Of a stretch of DNA of 64,000 bases, positions 12,701 to 22,400 are shown piece after piece. Under the pieces are notes generated by a model, which made no database searches, had not been told where the DNA came from, and saw nothing but the letters and a program-made list of their open reading frames with translations. Position numbers and translations under genes: made by a program. Origin of the DNA: Lunularia cruciata (lineage: Eukaryota; Streptophyta; Marchantiopsida; Lunulariales; Lunulariaceae). The stretch lies in contig OX419757.1 of the NCBI GenBank assembly GCA_948567375.1, positions 37,386,001-37,450,000 on the forward strand. The letters run 5' to 3'. Numbering within the stretch: position 1 is the stretch's first letter; each line of letters begins with the position of its first letter.

Positions 12701-15700
12701 GACACATGAAGCATCAACGAAATAAACAGCAGCGAAATCAGCGAAAGAAACATCTTCGTAAGAAAACTCAGCGCTTCTCGGGGAGAGACCTGCAAAATAA
12801 ACCTTCTCGCAAGAAAGCGCAGCGCTGCAAGGGAAGGGGCACACGGGGAGCCAAAACAACTTTGCTATCCTTCACAAGCAAGGACTAGTGGGAGAGACCC
12901 CAGCAAACCACGAGCGGGGAGTAAAAAACGTCACTGCTGCAACAAGAAAGGACAGCGGGAGAAACCCTATCAAACCCCAACCCAGCAAACCCAGCAGGAG
13001 AAACCCTCGCGAGCAGAGAAACAAGTAAGAGTACTAAAAAGAAAGGAGGGGAACTGGCAATAGGGCAACCGACAGAGGCAACTGCAGCCTCGTGTGAAGG
13101 GAAGAACCATGTGGGCCACGTATCCATAAGCAGTGGACATGTGTCCAGCAGTCTGCGATGAAAATCCACATGGCATAAAAATCCAAAGAGTGCTATACCA
13201 CATATAAAATACACTGGAAGAGGCAAGATTGTATACAAGTCTAAGGGAAAAACTACTGGTGGGCTCGAAAATGAGCTCCCCACCTGGCAGAAAGAAACAG
13301 ATGTTCTCAGATCTCTTTCTATACTAAGCCCAATGATAGACCATAGATAGTATATATAGGTATACGAGAACAGTAGCCATTCTGGGAACAGGTTATCCAG
13401 AACTCTTGAAGTGTAAATGATCATAGATAGTGTATATATGAAAAAAGAAGTCAAGTACAACTCCTGATCAAATGTATGGTATCCAGGCCTACAGTAAAAA
13501 GTACTAGTGGGTTCGAACTGGAGCTACCTGTCTGGCAGAAAGAACAGATGTTCTTAAATCTCTATAGATACTAAGCCCATGATAACCATGGATATCTTTT
13601 TCCATTCGTAAGACTGAGCGAAATTTTTTCTGGATCATGTGAAGGGGGTAATTCTCAGAGATAAAGCTGTTTATAAGTTTTCTACAAGCTAAAAGGTATG
13701 ACTTTTTGGAATTACAGATCCGTCTATATCGAACACATTCGGATTTTATAATCCCGAGTTTACATTTAGAGGAAATGTCTGAAAGAACATGAGGGAGCGA
13801 GATTGTCTTGATGTGAGCAAAGTGAGGCATATCAACAAATATATATTAGCGCGGTCGTGATATTAAACCTGTAGCTGGCATGAGACAGAAAAAAGGACTG
13901 CGTACTTCACACAAGTGAATGCAGGAAAGAAACCTCACCTCGCATCCCTGAATCCACTCATGGCTAAATAAAGAGTGCGTGGGATTGGAGTCGCAGAAAG
14001 AGTAAGAACATCCACACAGGTTTTCAGGCAAGTTATTTTCTCCTTTTGCTTCACCCCAAATCTCTGTTCCATATGTCAACAAGAATGACCATTAAAACAG
14101 ACTCAAGACAACCAAGTCTGAAAAAGAGGATCATATTCTATTCACATTTAGCATTCCAATTTCACCGGAATAAATATTTTCTTTCCTTTCTTTCTTAAAA
14201 ACAAAACAGCTAGAGCATTCAGTTTTGATTCGAAACTTGTATAGTCACAATATAAAACATCTACTGACGGAAGATAAATCTAGTCTACTTAACGCCGCGT
14301 GAGGCAAGCAGCTAGCACATCTAAAGACTTGCGGATAAACAGACAAAGAACGATGGCTAATGTTGATGAAAAGTTTTGAGGAAACAGCACACCTGCTCTT
14401 CGTCAATGACCAAAAGGCCAAGGTTGTTGTATTTTATTTGATTGCCAAGGAGGGCGTGTGTACCGACAACAATACTTAAGCTTCCGTCATGTATACCAAC
14501 TATTAAATCCTTCTTTTCTGCTTCTTTCTGCAAAAGAAATATTAACTGGAAGAATGAAAAACTGCACAATCACATAATATCCATGTACAGAACTCAGCTG
14601 AAGTCTTCTAACAACATACTAGCCATTCTTCCCTATAACACAGTTCAGTGCTGTGTCTATATAGAAAGTTTCGTCGACATCTTGCAATCATGATGATGAT
14701 GAGTCTCAAACAGGTACTAGACAAGAAACTAATAAAGGCCATTAACTACTGCTTTATATCTCTTTGACATGTTTTCCTTTCATGTTGTTACCTCTACAAT
14801 CAAACAACATCATGTTATGAGCTAATGAGAGTTCCTCGCTATTTCCCACATTATTTGAAACGGAAGTTAAAAGCAGGAAGAGGATGATGAGACTCATTCA
14901 CATCTTGGGTGCAGCCGAGATCGGTGACCTACTTACTGACCTGAAATCTGCACAGTAGAGCCACTTTAACTCCGTGAAAGCTAGCAAAACGATCACGAAT
15001 AGTTTCGTAATGTTGCTTGGCTAATACTGTTGAAGGCGTCAAGACCATAACTTGCTTTCCAGCTATCACAGCAATAAGCATAGCACGTAGAGCTACTTCT
15101 GTCTTTCCAAATCCAACATCTCCACAAATGAGCCTGTCCATTGGAAGGTCCCGTTCAGTCAAATCTTTCTCCACATCATTAAAGGCCTGGAATTTACACG
15201 TAGCAATTAGTACACCCTCACTCCATTGCTTTCTTAATAGAAGCCAAGATATAATCAACCATAAATTGGTATGAACTCTGTTGTCCCAGATTCAGATTTT
15301 GCTTAACTCAATGCCTGCACCTGCTTTTGATCTGGTGTCGGTACATGTGGGAATTTTGCAGCGAATCCAGCAATTGCAGTCGCATTTACAGGATATGGAG
15401 GTCGAGACTGCTTTAACCGATGGATGTACAACTCCATCATATTTACAACCAATTTCTGAATCGCAATTTTCCCTTTGCTCTTTCTTTTCTCCCATAAACT
15501 GGGATCCTTGAGTTTGCTCAAAGTAGGTGCTCTTCCTGTCTCTCCTGGCCTGCGAAACAAATAGAAGTTCAGCGCTCGAAAAGGCTCGACAAATGACAAG
15601 TTCTGGCTCGATATGAACAGTACCAGAGGAAAGAGCACTCGTATCTCGAGGTGCAACGACGAGATGGAGGTGTATAGATCTGTCGTTTATGATGCAGAAC

Positions 15701-18550
15701 CGAAATCATGTACCTCTGGAAACAAGAGAGCTTATGACCACATCGTTGCAGAATATTTAAGGTACTACATAAGATACAGTCTAACCCAGAGAAACGCGGG
15801 ATGCCCTATTAGAAGTCTTTGAACAAGATCCTGAACTTGTGAAATGGTCCATCTTCGAATGTGAATGGACTGAAGATAACATGAGATGGACCTTACATGT
15901 GTGCGTACGGGCCCAAGAATTCCTTTCATCCTTGTTGGAATCAGCATACACACAAGTGTCTCTAATAAAAAGTTTCCCAATAAGACTACATCTCTGTGCT
16001 CTCAAAGTGAAAAATGCAAATTGTAAGGATCACCCAAGAGCATTCACGTCTCTGTCTCCTGACACGGTAAAGTTGAGGGACTGTCGGCATTCAACCCTCT
16101 TTTAAGATCAGGAGGAATGTGGAAGACATGTGACCCAGGAACTCTCCAGATCTCTCTGGACAATTTCACGACTCTGAATACAAGACTCGCAAAAGTTTAG
16201 GCTAATAGATTCAACAACCAGAGCTGCAGCTGGACACTGAAGCGGATTTAAACTCGGCTTGTTGGAGAAGTCGTTACCTAATACGATTAGTCCTGCAAGA
16301 TCTTCGATCTCTGCACTAAAGATTTTCGTTGTATACAATCACTAAACGAGGCTATTGGGTAATGAACTAGAGCCCAGAACTTCCCTCCAGTAAATTCCTA
16401 TATGTTTGCATTGTCTGTTCAGAGTGAATCTGTCAGGACCTGCTCTGCAGAAACAATCTGCTAATCTCTTTACAGCTCTTCAAGAGATCTCCTTGTATCC
16501 CTTTCCCCATCCATCCATGGCGCTGGAACTTCAGCACGGGCCTTAAGAAGCATTACTAGGTACGCGTATCTGATTACGAGTATGATTGAATTACAACTCA
16601 TCACGAGAGTTCTATGTCCTTTACGAGCCGATCAGCCATTAGCACTCAGTTAGCTTCCACTGATCTACTACCAATCCCAACTTACAAATGGTATCGATAT
16701 AGAAGACGCTGGGCCTGTCTTGCTTTGAGTTTTGCAATTCCATCTGCATACTTCAGATAGATGTATTTTGCTGGTCTATCTTTCCCTGGAGGGACCTCAA
16801 ACTTCAAGCCAATAAACTTCCCAACACCGACTCTCTTGTGCACTACATACTCCCCAAGAAGTAAAGAATCTGGATCCACCGAACAGGAGAACTCCTCATC
16901 TTGACCACCAGACTGTCTGCCCTGCAATAACTTTTGCTGTATAGCTTCGATGCCTTTGTGCTTCTGCTCCTTTAGTCTGTCCCTCAATCTGTTTGCTTCC
17001 TCAGCTCCTAGTGGCTTCTGAAGAATCGCCTTGCTCCCGCTTCCCTTCACTTGATCCTCCAGCTGCTGATGAAGTCGGTCCAGAGACTCAGTACCTGTTA
17101 CTGCAGATCCTAACTCTTTCCTTGAATTTCGTAGACTGGACGGAGAACTTGAAGGTTTGTTCTCCGACGCGGGCAAAGCATTTTCCCTTTCAGCTGTATT
17201 GTCGCTATTTCCAAAAGAGTCCGGTGATGTTCCAGGCCAAACCAGATCTGGAGACGAGTTGCCGGTAGCTTTTACATCTGAGGGTGAGTTGCCAATAATT
17301 CTTAAATACGACGAATCTGCAATTGCTGGAAGATCTCCAGAATTAGGCAGCCTTCCGCTACTAGCTGCACCTTCTAGTTGGTCCGAGCTGACTGCCGGAA
17401 GTGATGTCCGCCTTGCTGAATTCGAAACTGCTGGTCCTGAGGAAGACTTTCGAGTATTCTTACTAGTTAACCCCGTAGAAGTGGGTTGAGAGTTTTTCGA
17501 CATGGATCCAGGCTTCTGGTTGATTCTCGAGTTGAAGGAAGCATCCTTCGGACTCGATAACATCCTCGAGAAATTCTGAGCGGCTTGCGCTTTATTCTTA
17601 GCTGCTTGTACAATCTGCGCCTTGTAGGATGCGCTATTCGCTTTAAAGTAGGGTGTTGCTCTGGTAGCTGCAATAGGAGTTTCTGCTGGTTTCCTTGCGT
17701 AAGAATTCGTAACTTCAGATGGCCCTCCAGTTGATTTAGATGTCTGTTTTTGTGACCTAGATATATTCATGTCAGAACTTGAGGCCTTCGATGGACGCCG
17801 ACTAAAACCTTGGTCTTCTGGAATATCAGCGAATGAATCTGAGACAGTGCCACCACTTCCCACGCTACTCCTATTGCTCCCCTTTCCCGGAACCTGGCTG
17901 GATCTAGAACCAGAGGAGAATTTGCTTGGATCCTGAGAACTTCCTGCATCAGACTTCTGCCCTGAATTTCGGGATGATACAAGAGAAGGTTTTGAGTAAT
18001 CATCAGTAGAAGTATCGAACCGCTTGGATGATCTCAGGATACAGAAAGAAGTAGGATTTGAATTCCAATAGTGGTATTGTGGTGGACTTGGAGTCATATT
18101 TGAAGACTCCATAGATAAATGAGAAAATGGTCGAGATGAATTCCGTATCGGAGCGGCAATTGCTCCACGTTCCTCCCTGGATTTCATCCCCTGAACATGC
18201 GCATTGCGTGCTGCGGACAAACAACTAACCTTAACTTTTAAGCCAGACGAGAACGTCGAACATCCCGACAAAAATGATAACTCCTTGTAAGATGAACTAT
18301 AACCTGGATTTACAAAACACTCTCTCCTCAGCATAGACGCCTTGGAAGGAAAAAAAAAATTGATCTCTCTGCTGTAACCAAACCTGCTCGTAACAATTCT
18401 GCTCCCTCGGCTTTTCTTTACAGATAAACCAGCCAAGCTGAGCACCTGAATGGATGAGCTACGGGCATTCCAGCAAGGACACCCGCCCAGGGTCCCCCAC
18501 CCGGTAACATACTGTCGTCTCATGCCCTCCATTACGACTCTCTCACTCAC
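765..18550 (-). CDS. MFD: Plastid Mfd-like transcription-repair coupling helicase, 14 exons
   Basis: Plant homologue of bacterial Mfd, expected to be a chloroplast superfamily-2 DNA translocase that clears stalled RNA polymerase and couples transcription to repair. Exons on the minus strand: 18550-16686, 15549-15321, 15186-14941, 14527-14393, 14063-13939, 8744-8605, 8411-8341, 7878-7717, 7327-7241, 7015-6842, 6647-6603, 6375-6205, 1256-1071, 869-765. They sum to 3741 nt with all phases compatible, giving 1246 aa. Visible in order: a Ser-rich N-terminal region, a CarD-like RNA polymerase interaction domain (about 561-622), Walker A GDVGFGKT (720-727), DEEQ box (822-825), SAT motif (848-850), ESGLDI (965-970), LRGRVGRA (992-999), a TRG-like stretch [15 protein letters not shown], and a C-terminal domain. 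As in other plant homologues, no UvrB-like module was seen. The start could be the first Met or the in-frame Met six codons later. Introns 5 and 12 are swollen by transposons, but the reading frame is intact. Confidence 0.93.
1472..1701 (+). repeat. Copia 5' LTR
   Basis: Begins TGTTAGATAAACATC and matches the 3' LTR at 5898-6147 along its length. Its 3' terminus reads TA where the 3' LTR ends CA. Confidence 0.85.
1702..1714 (+). other. Copia primer-binding site
   Basis: tagtatcagagcg directly follows the 5' LTR. It corresponds to the plant initiator tRNA-Met binding site tggtatcagagc with one change. Confidence 0.75.
1847..5890 (+). pseudogene. Copia gag-pol remnant
   Basis: A broken Copia polyprotein in several frames. 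Order of domains: a gag region with [11 protein letters not shown] (about 2030-2072); a CCHC zinc knuckle [14 protein letters not shown] (about 2837-2880); a protease core reading IDIAAS in place of the usual D-S/T-G-A-S; integrase with SDNGGEY and a VAGRKNR block where the catalytic Glu is replaced by Gly (3400-3595); reverse transcriptase with [10 protein letters not shown] and YVVD in place of YVDD (4320-4990); and RNase H with [17 protein letters not shown] and NIFTKGL (5160-5890). Stops and frame changes separate the parts. The element cannot encode an active enzyme. Confidence 0.9.
5898..6147 (+). repeat. Copia 3' LTR
   Basis: Starts TGTTAAATAAACATC after the purine run gaggggg and ends CA. 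It pairs with 1472-1701. Internal short repeats of the type gttcacatgagttac are present in both LTRs. Confidence 0.88.
8908..10490 (-). mobile_element. Non-coding hairpin retroposon, copy A, with 16-bp target duplication
   Basis: The element proper is 8924-10474 (1551 bp). It is flanked by identical 16-bp direct repeats gaacatgagtgcatat (8908-8923 and 10475-10490). One end carries gccgttctgggaacgggtt (from about 8943) followed by atccagaactcatgaagtgc. The other ends gagattgtcttgatgtg. The long target duplication and the variable loss of one end in sister copies are signs of target-primed reverse transcription. This places the hairpin end as the 3' end, on the minus strand. No protein family was recognised in any frame. 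It lies in intron 5 of the Mfd-like gene. Confidence 0.78.
10491..11050 (-). mobile_element. Hairpin retroposon copy B, truncated
   Basis: Starts with the same end sequence (ggtatatgagagcagaagccgttc type) immediately after the target repeat of copy A. It follows copy A closely for about 550 bp to ctgagacgctaaacagcta, where it breaks off against the next copy. The preserved end is always the hairpin end. Confidence 0.72.
11051..11480 (-). mobile_element. Hairpin retroposon copy C, truncated
   Basis: Opens with gagtgcatatattggtatat and gtcgttctgggaatgggtt and is collinear with copies A and B. It ends near acaagaggtcgag at about 11480, where another hairpin end begins. Confidence 0.68.
11481..11766 (-). 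mobile_element. Hairpin retroposon copy D, short
   Basis: Begins gcatatattggtatatgag and carries gccgttctgggaacgggtt. It is collinear with its neighbours for about 240 bp, then ends in an AT-rich tatatctacatata run at about 11720-11760. Confidence 0.65.
11767..13845 (-). mobile_element. Near full-length hairpin retroposon, copy E, with 17-bp target duplication
   Basis: The element is 11784-13828 (2045 bp), between identical 17-bp repeats atatcaacaaatatata (11767-11783 and 13829-13845). The hairpin end holds gaacggaagccgttctggg. The opposite end reads gattgtcttgatgtgagcaa then agtgaggc. A further short hairpin-end fragment (about 13345-13430) is embedded near the far end, with part of the tail duplicated around it. 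No long conserved reading frame was seen, so it is probably non-autonomous. It sits in intron 5 of the Mfd-like gene. Confidence 0.78.
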
Positions 18551-19442
18551 ATCTTCTATAGCTACAGGAATCCAAGTTCATCTCAACGATGTCGAAACCA
18601 CTCCTCACATAAACAAATTCCCCTCCTGCTACACAATATCTCTGCACAGACATTTTACCCGTATCCACCATATCCGCTTGCCATAGGCGCTAAAACCAAA
18701 ACCTGAAGTTCTCAAAACATCCTCTGTTCTTCAAACCACCGCCACAAAAACACCTAGCCATTCACAACTCTACTGCACTAAGAAAAATCTTACACCCGTT
18801 GCTGTGACTGAATCACTGTAACCTGGCATGCTCTTCTCGTCTCTGTTCCCATCTCACCAACTCCTATCCTCTTCTCACATCTCTAACATGCACTTCTCCT
18901 CGTCTTCTTCAGCACCCATTTTCAACCTGAATCGCAGAATCATAGTTTTTCGAATTTCATATCAGCTCGGCCAGTACGCTTAGGTCTTGTCCACACTCTC
19001 GGAGTACAGCACAAGACTCCTTCTGATTCTTCTCCCATCCGTGAAACGCCGTATTAACTAACAGCTGCAGGACTCCGCCGAAGTTCAGGCTTTGCTCATT
19101 ACTCTGCCACTGCTGTACCGGTGTGTTTCAGAACGGAAACGAATCAATCTTTTCCTCCAGAACTAAAGCTCCGGATCAAGTCTGAAGGACGTCCACTTCT
19201 TCTTACTGTGGGTCTCTGTAAATATCGTGCTTCTTGTTCTACCCGATGAGCGAAGATAAGACTCTTTAAGCCGTCCGATCTATCACGCATGAAAATTGCT
19301 TATACTGTAATGTATCATCTGAGATTCCGGCACTTTTGGATCTCTTGGATCTTAGAATATTTCCGGAATATTCAGAAGCGGAAGAAAGTCTGGTTAGAGC
19401 AACGAATTTTTCTGTAGCCATTCTGGTCATATAATCTGTGTT
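18551..19442. other. 5' flank of the Mfd-like gene
   Basis: About 0.9 kb between the first codon of the Mfd-like gene and a pyrimidine-rich duplication. It must include that gene's promoter and 5' leader. I could not define a TATA box or other site with confidence, and see no gene here. Confidence 0.4.
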
Positions 19443-19660
19443 TTGTTGTCTTTTTCCCTTTTTTTCTTTTTTCTTTTTATTCTGCGTTGTAAGTTGATCA
19501 AGTTTTGGTTAGACCTTCGCCTTGAATTCCAATGTAACCTACGATAATGTCTGTTGTCTTTCTTTTTTTCTTTTTTTCTTTTTTCTTTTTTTTTTCTGCG
19601 TTGCAAGTAGATCGAGTTTTGGTTAGACCTTCTCTTTGAATTCCAATTGTAACCTATGAT
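19443..19660. repeat. Tandem duplication of a T-rich ~109-bp unit
   Basis: Two adjacent units each contain tgttgtctt, a long run of t with scattered c, ctgcgttg, gttttggttagacctt, and gaattccaat..gtaacct. The first begins near 19443, the second near 19552. They differ by scattered changes and by the length of the T-rich run. Confidence 0.8.
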
Positions 19661-19706
19661 AGACAGTATAATTATATAACGTATTAAATCATCGGAATAG
19701 ACTCCT

Positions 19707-19729
19707 CATATATATATATATATATATAT
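19707..19729. repeat. (TA)n microsatellite at a retroposon end
   Basis: An uninterrupted alternating TA run of about 23 bp. It abuts the hairpin end of the decayed retroposon copy that starts at 19730, as expected for a simple-repeat 3' tail read on the minus strand. Confidence 0.85.
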
Positions 19730-22365
19730 GAAAGCATAAGCCGTTATGGTATGGAACTGTTTATCCATAACTCATGAAGTGCAACTCGTTTACATTATTC
19801 ACAATATTAGAACAGTGAGAAATCCTTAGGTTAGAATGCATCAAATGTAACTTGAAGCAAAAGTATAATTGAAATAAATAAAGAATAACATGCGGCTAAT
19901 GGACGAAGTAAATAAACATGAAATCAAGAATATCTAAACAAGCAACTGTGAGAAATAGAAAATGTTATGTAATAAACCGCTAGTAAGCAATGTATGAACA
20001 ATAAAAAAATTTGTGGTTTGGAGTCAAGTAGTAACATTGTAGATACAAGAGGTCTAACCAAGAATCATAGCAAAGAGCAGATGAAGAATAATAAGGAAGG
20101 AATTAGTTGGGGAATGGAGGAGTGGAACAATGCAAGTGCTATTGGATGGTGTGGTTGTAGAAACCTATCAAAGTGTAACAGGGTAACAAGAGCAAAGCAA
20201 AATAGGATAGGATATAAATTATATTGCGACAAAGTGTTATGGACGCTTGAGTCCTAAGATACTAAACAGCAAAGGGAAGCAAAAGGTGGCCATAGTAAAC
20301 CTCCACAAAAACACATGTGACTTCATTTGTGCCTCACGTAGTGCCAAAGTAGTTGAGCATGGTCAATACCCCTCTTACCAAGTTTTTGCTCAAAAATTCA
20401 TGAGTGCCAAGGCAAACTTGGTTGCTTCCAACAATGGCGCTCAAGTTATAATGTTGCAAGGATAGCAGGGAAACACAGACGCACAAATACAAGTTTCACA
20501 CTCAAACTCCGATGCCCCAAAGGAGCACCTTCTCTTTATCATATAAACAATGAGGATCTTCTCCAAAGAAGCTCCACTATAGGATTAGGCACATAGATAG
20601 GTGGCATGTCACCAAGATCCACCCTTGGATTACTTACTTGGATGGGTGACATGTAGGTTGTGGTCCTATCTGGTTGGTCAAACACGCTTTGATCAGAGTG
20701 AATCTTTTAGGGAATCTACTTGTAGGAATCTCATAATCACGTGGGTGAGGTATTGTTTGAAAGCTCTCAATGAGACAAACCAAGAGGGAGGGAAAGCTAG
20801 CCTTACCTTTGTTGAGGTGACAGTTGCACATTTTCAAGGCCTAATTCATCCGTTTAGTGCTCCAAAATTGTCTCAAAGATTTCAGGCATATTTTGGTTCT
20901 TACTCTATTAGTAGAAGTCCCCTTTTGGTGATACCTCTATCTTATCTATATAGTCCATCATGTGTAATATCTTTCCATATGTTACTAAACCAATTCTTAT
21001 CGTTAAACCATAGGTCTAGCTACTTGTTCTAAGGTTTTCAAGTCTATTTTGGTTTTATCCCTATTAGAAGAAGTAGTCTTTTGGTGATACTTCTATCTGA
21101 TCTATTTTTTCATCATGTATAACATCATTCCAGATGTTACCAAACCAAATGTCGCATCTAGATCATATGGTTAGTCTTGGTATTACACAAGGTAAGGGAA
21201 AAGTTGTAACATATGAAGCCTAAAATCCAAACAAAGTGTAGCAACAATACAAAGTAGAATTATTATGCAATGCAAATAAATCAGCATCCAAAGGAAAAAT
21301 ATGAAATCATGAGGAAGAGAAAGTAAAGGACTCAAGACATACCTAGCTAAAGCTTGAAAGGAAACAAATATTAGTTTCAACATCAAGTAAAAATTAACAA
21401 AACTACTTGATAATGCAAATTAATGAAGAAGATGATAAATTGACTGCTTGAAATTATCAAAGAAGTGGTAAGGAGTTGAGTTAGAAGGTACAAGAAGGAG
21501 CAAGTCGTTTGATATCCAAAGACACAATAAGGAGCAAGTCAAAAGATATAGGGAAAGAGTAGGTCATCTGCCATAGAAATGGGGCCAAAAGCTCATAGAG
21601 TAAAGTAGAGCAAGCAACAACAAAAGGTGGAAAAATAATAATTATCCTGAGAGGGAAAAGTGGAACAAGAAGGGGCTAAAGTGGGACATCAATACTACAC
21701 AGGAAGGGACGGGTCAACTCAAACAAGAAAAGAAAAGGCAAAGTGAAGGAAGGAATAGAGAAGCAAGGAAAAGCCTGAGAAGACTTAGCACATCACGAGA
21801 AAGGGCAAAGGAAAGAGGCAAGATCTACCTTGGATGAAATGATGGACAAGGTAGTCCCACATGTCAATAAGCAAACAATGGAATATGACATGAAAAAAAC
21901 CCAAACCTATATGTGATTGAATATAGTGGTAGAGAGTATATAGGTATATGAGATAGTATCTATATAAATTCAAAAGTCAAGAACTCCCAAATCACAGTAT
22001 TGTATACAAGCCTACATGAAAAACTATTGGTAGGCTTGAAGTGAGCTCACCGCTTGGCAAAAAGAACGGATGTTCTTAAATCTCTAGAGATACTAACCCC
22101 ATGATAATTATGGATATCTTTTCCAATTTGTAAGACTGAACAAAATTGTTTCTAGATCAAGTGAAAAGGGTAATTTTTTGAGACAAAGCTATTTATAAGA
22201 TTCCTACAAGCTGAAAGGCATGACTTTTTAGAATTACATATCCATCTATATCTAACATACTCCAATTTTATAAACCCTAATTTATATTTAGAGGAAATGT
22301 TGTAAAAAACATGAGGGAGCAAGATTGTCTTGATATGAGCAAAGTGAGGCAGCTCTTTCTTATCA
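19730..22365 (-). mobile_element. Old, CpG-decayed copy of the hairpin retroposon, split by a solo LTR
   Basis: Collinear with copies A and E, for example aactcatgaagtgca at 19770, ttatggacgcttgagtcct near 20240, catgagtgccaaggcaaact near 20400, and the far end gattgtcttgatatgagcaa near 22325. Almost all CpG positions of the younger copies are TpG or CpA here. A 741-bp solo LTR (20447-21187) interrupts it. Without the LTR the copy is about 1.9 kb, close to copy E. Confidence 0.75.
20442..21192. mobile_element. Solo LTR of the TGTAATA family (Gypsy-type), target duplication caagt/caagg
   Basis: The LTR is 20447-21187 (741 bp). It starts TATAATGTTGCAAGG (decayed TGTAATA) and ends TATTACA. Flanking pentamers are caagt and caagg, differing at one base. 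It shares gatgccccaaaggagcacc and ttggattacttacttggat with the copies at 27277, 29137, 29472 and 33624. It sits inside an old hairpin retroposon, so it arrived after that copy. Confidence 0.82.
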
Positions 22366-22390
22366 TAGATAGAGATAGAGATAGAGATAT
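22365..22390. repeat. GATAGA microsatellite
   Basis: About four copies of agagat/gataga at the junction between the old hairpin retroposon and the end of the Penelope-like element. Confidence 0.75.
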
Positions 22391-22400
22391 TGAAGGTTTC

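Noticed and set aside
20601-21032. 143-codon plus-strand open frame
   Set aside because: Lies wholly inside a solo LTR and is not preserved in the sister LTRs.
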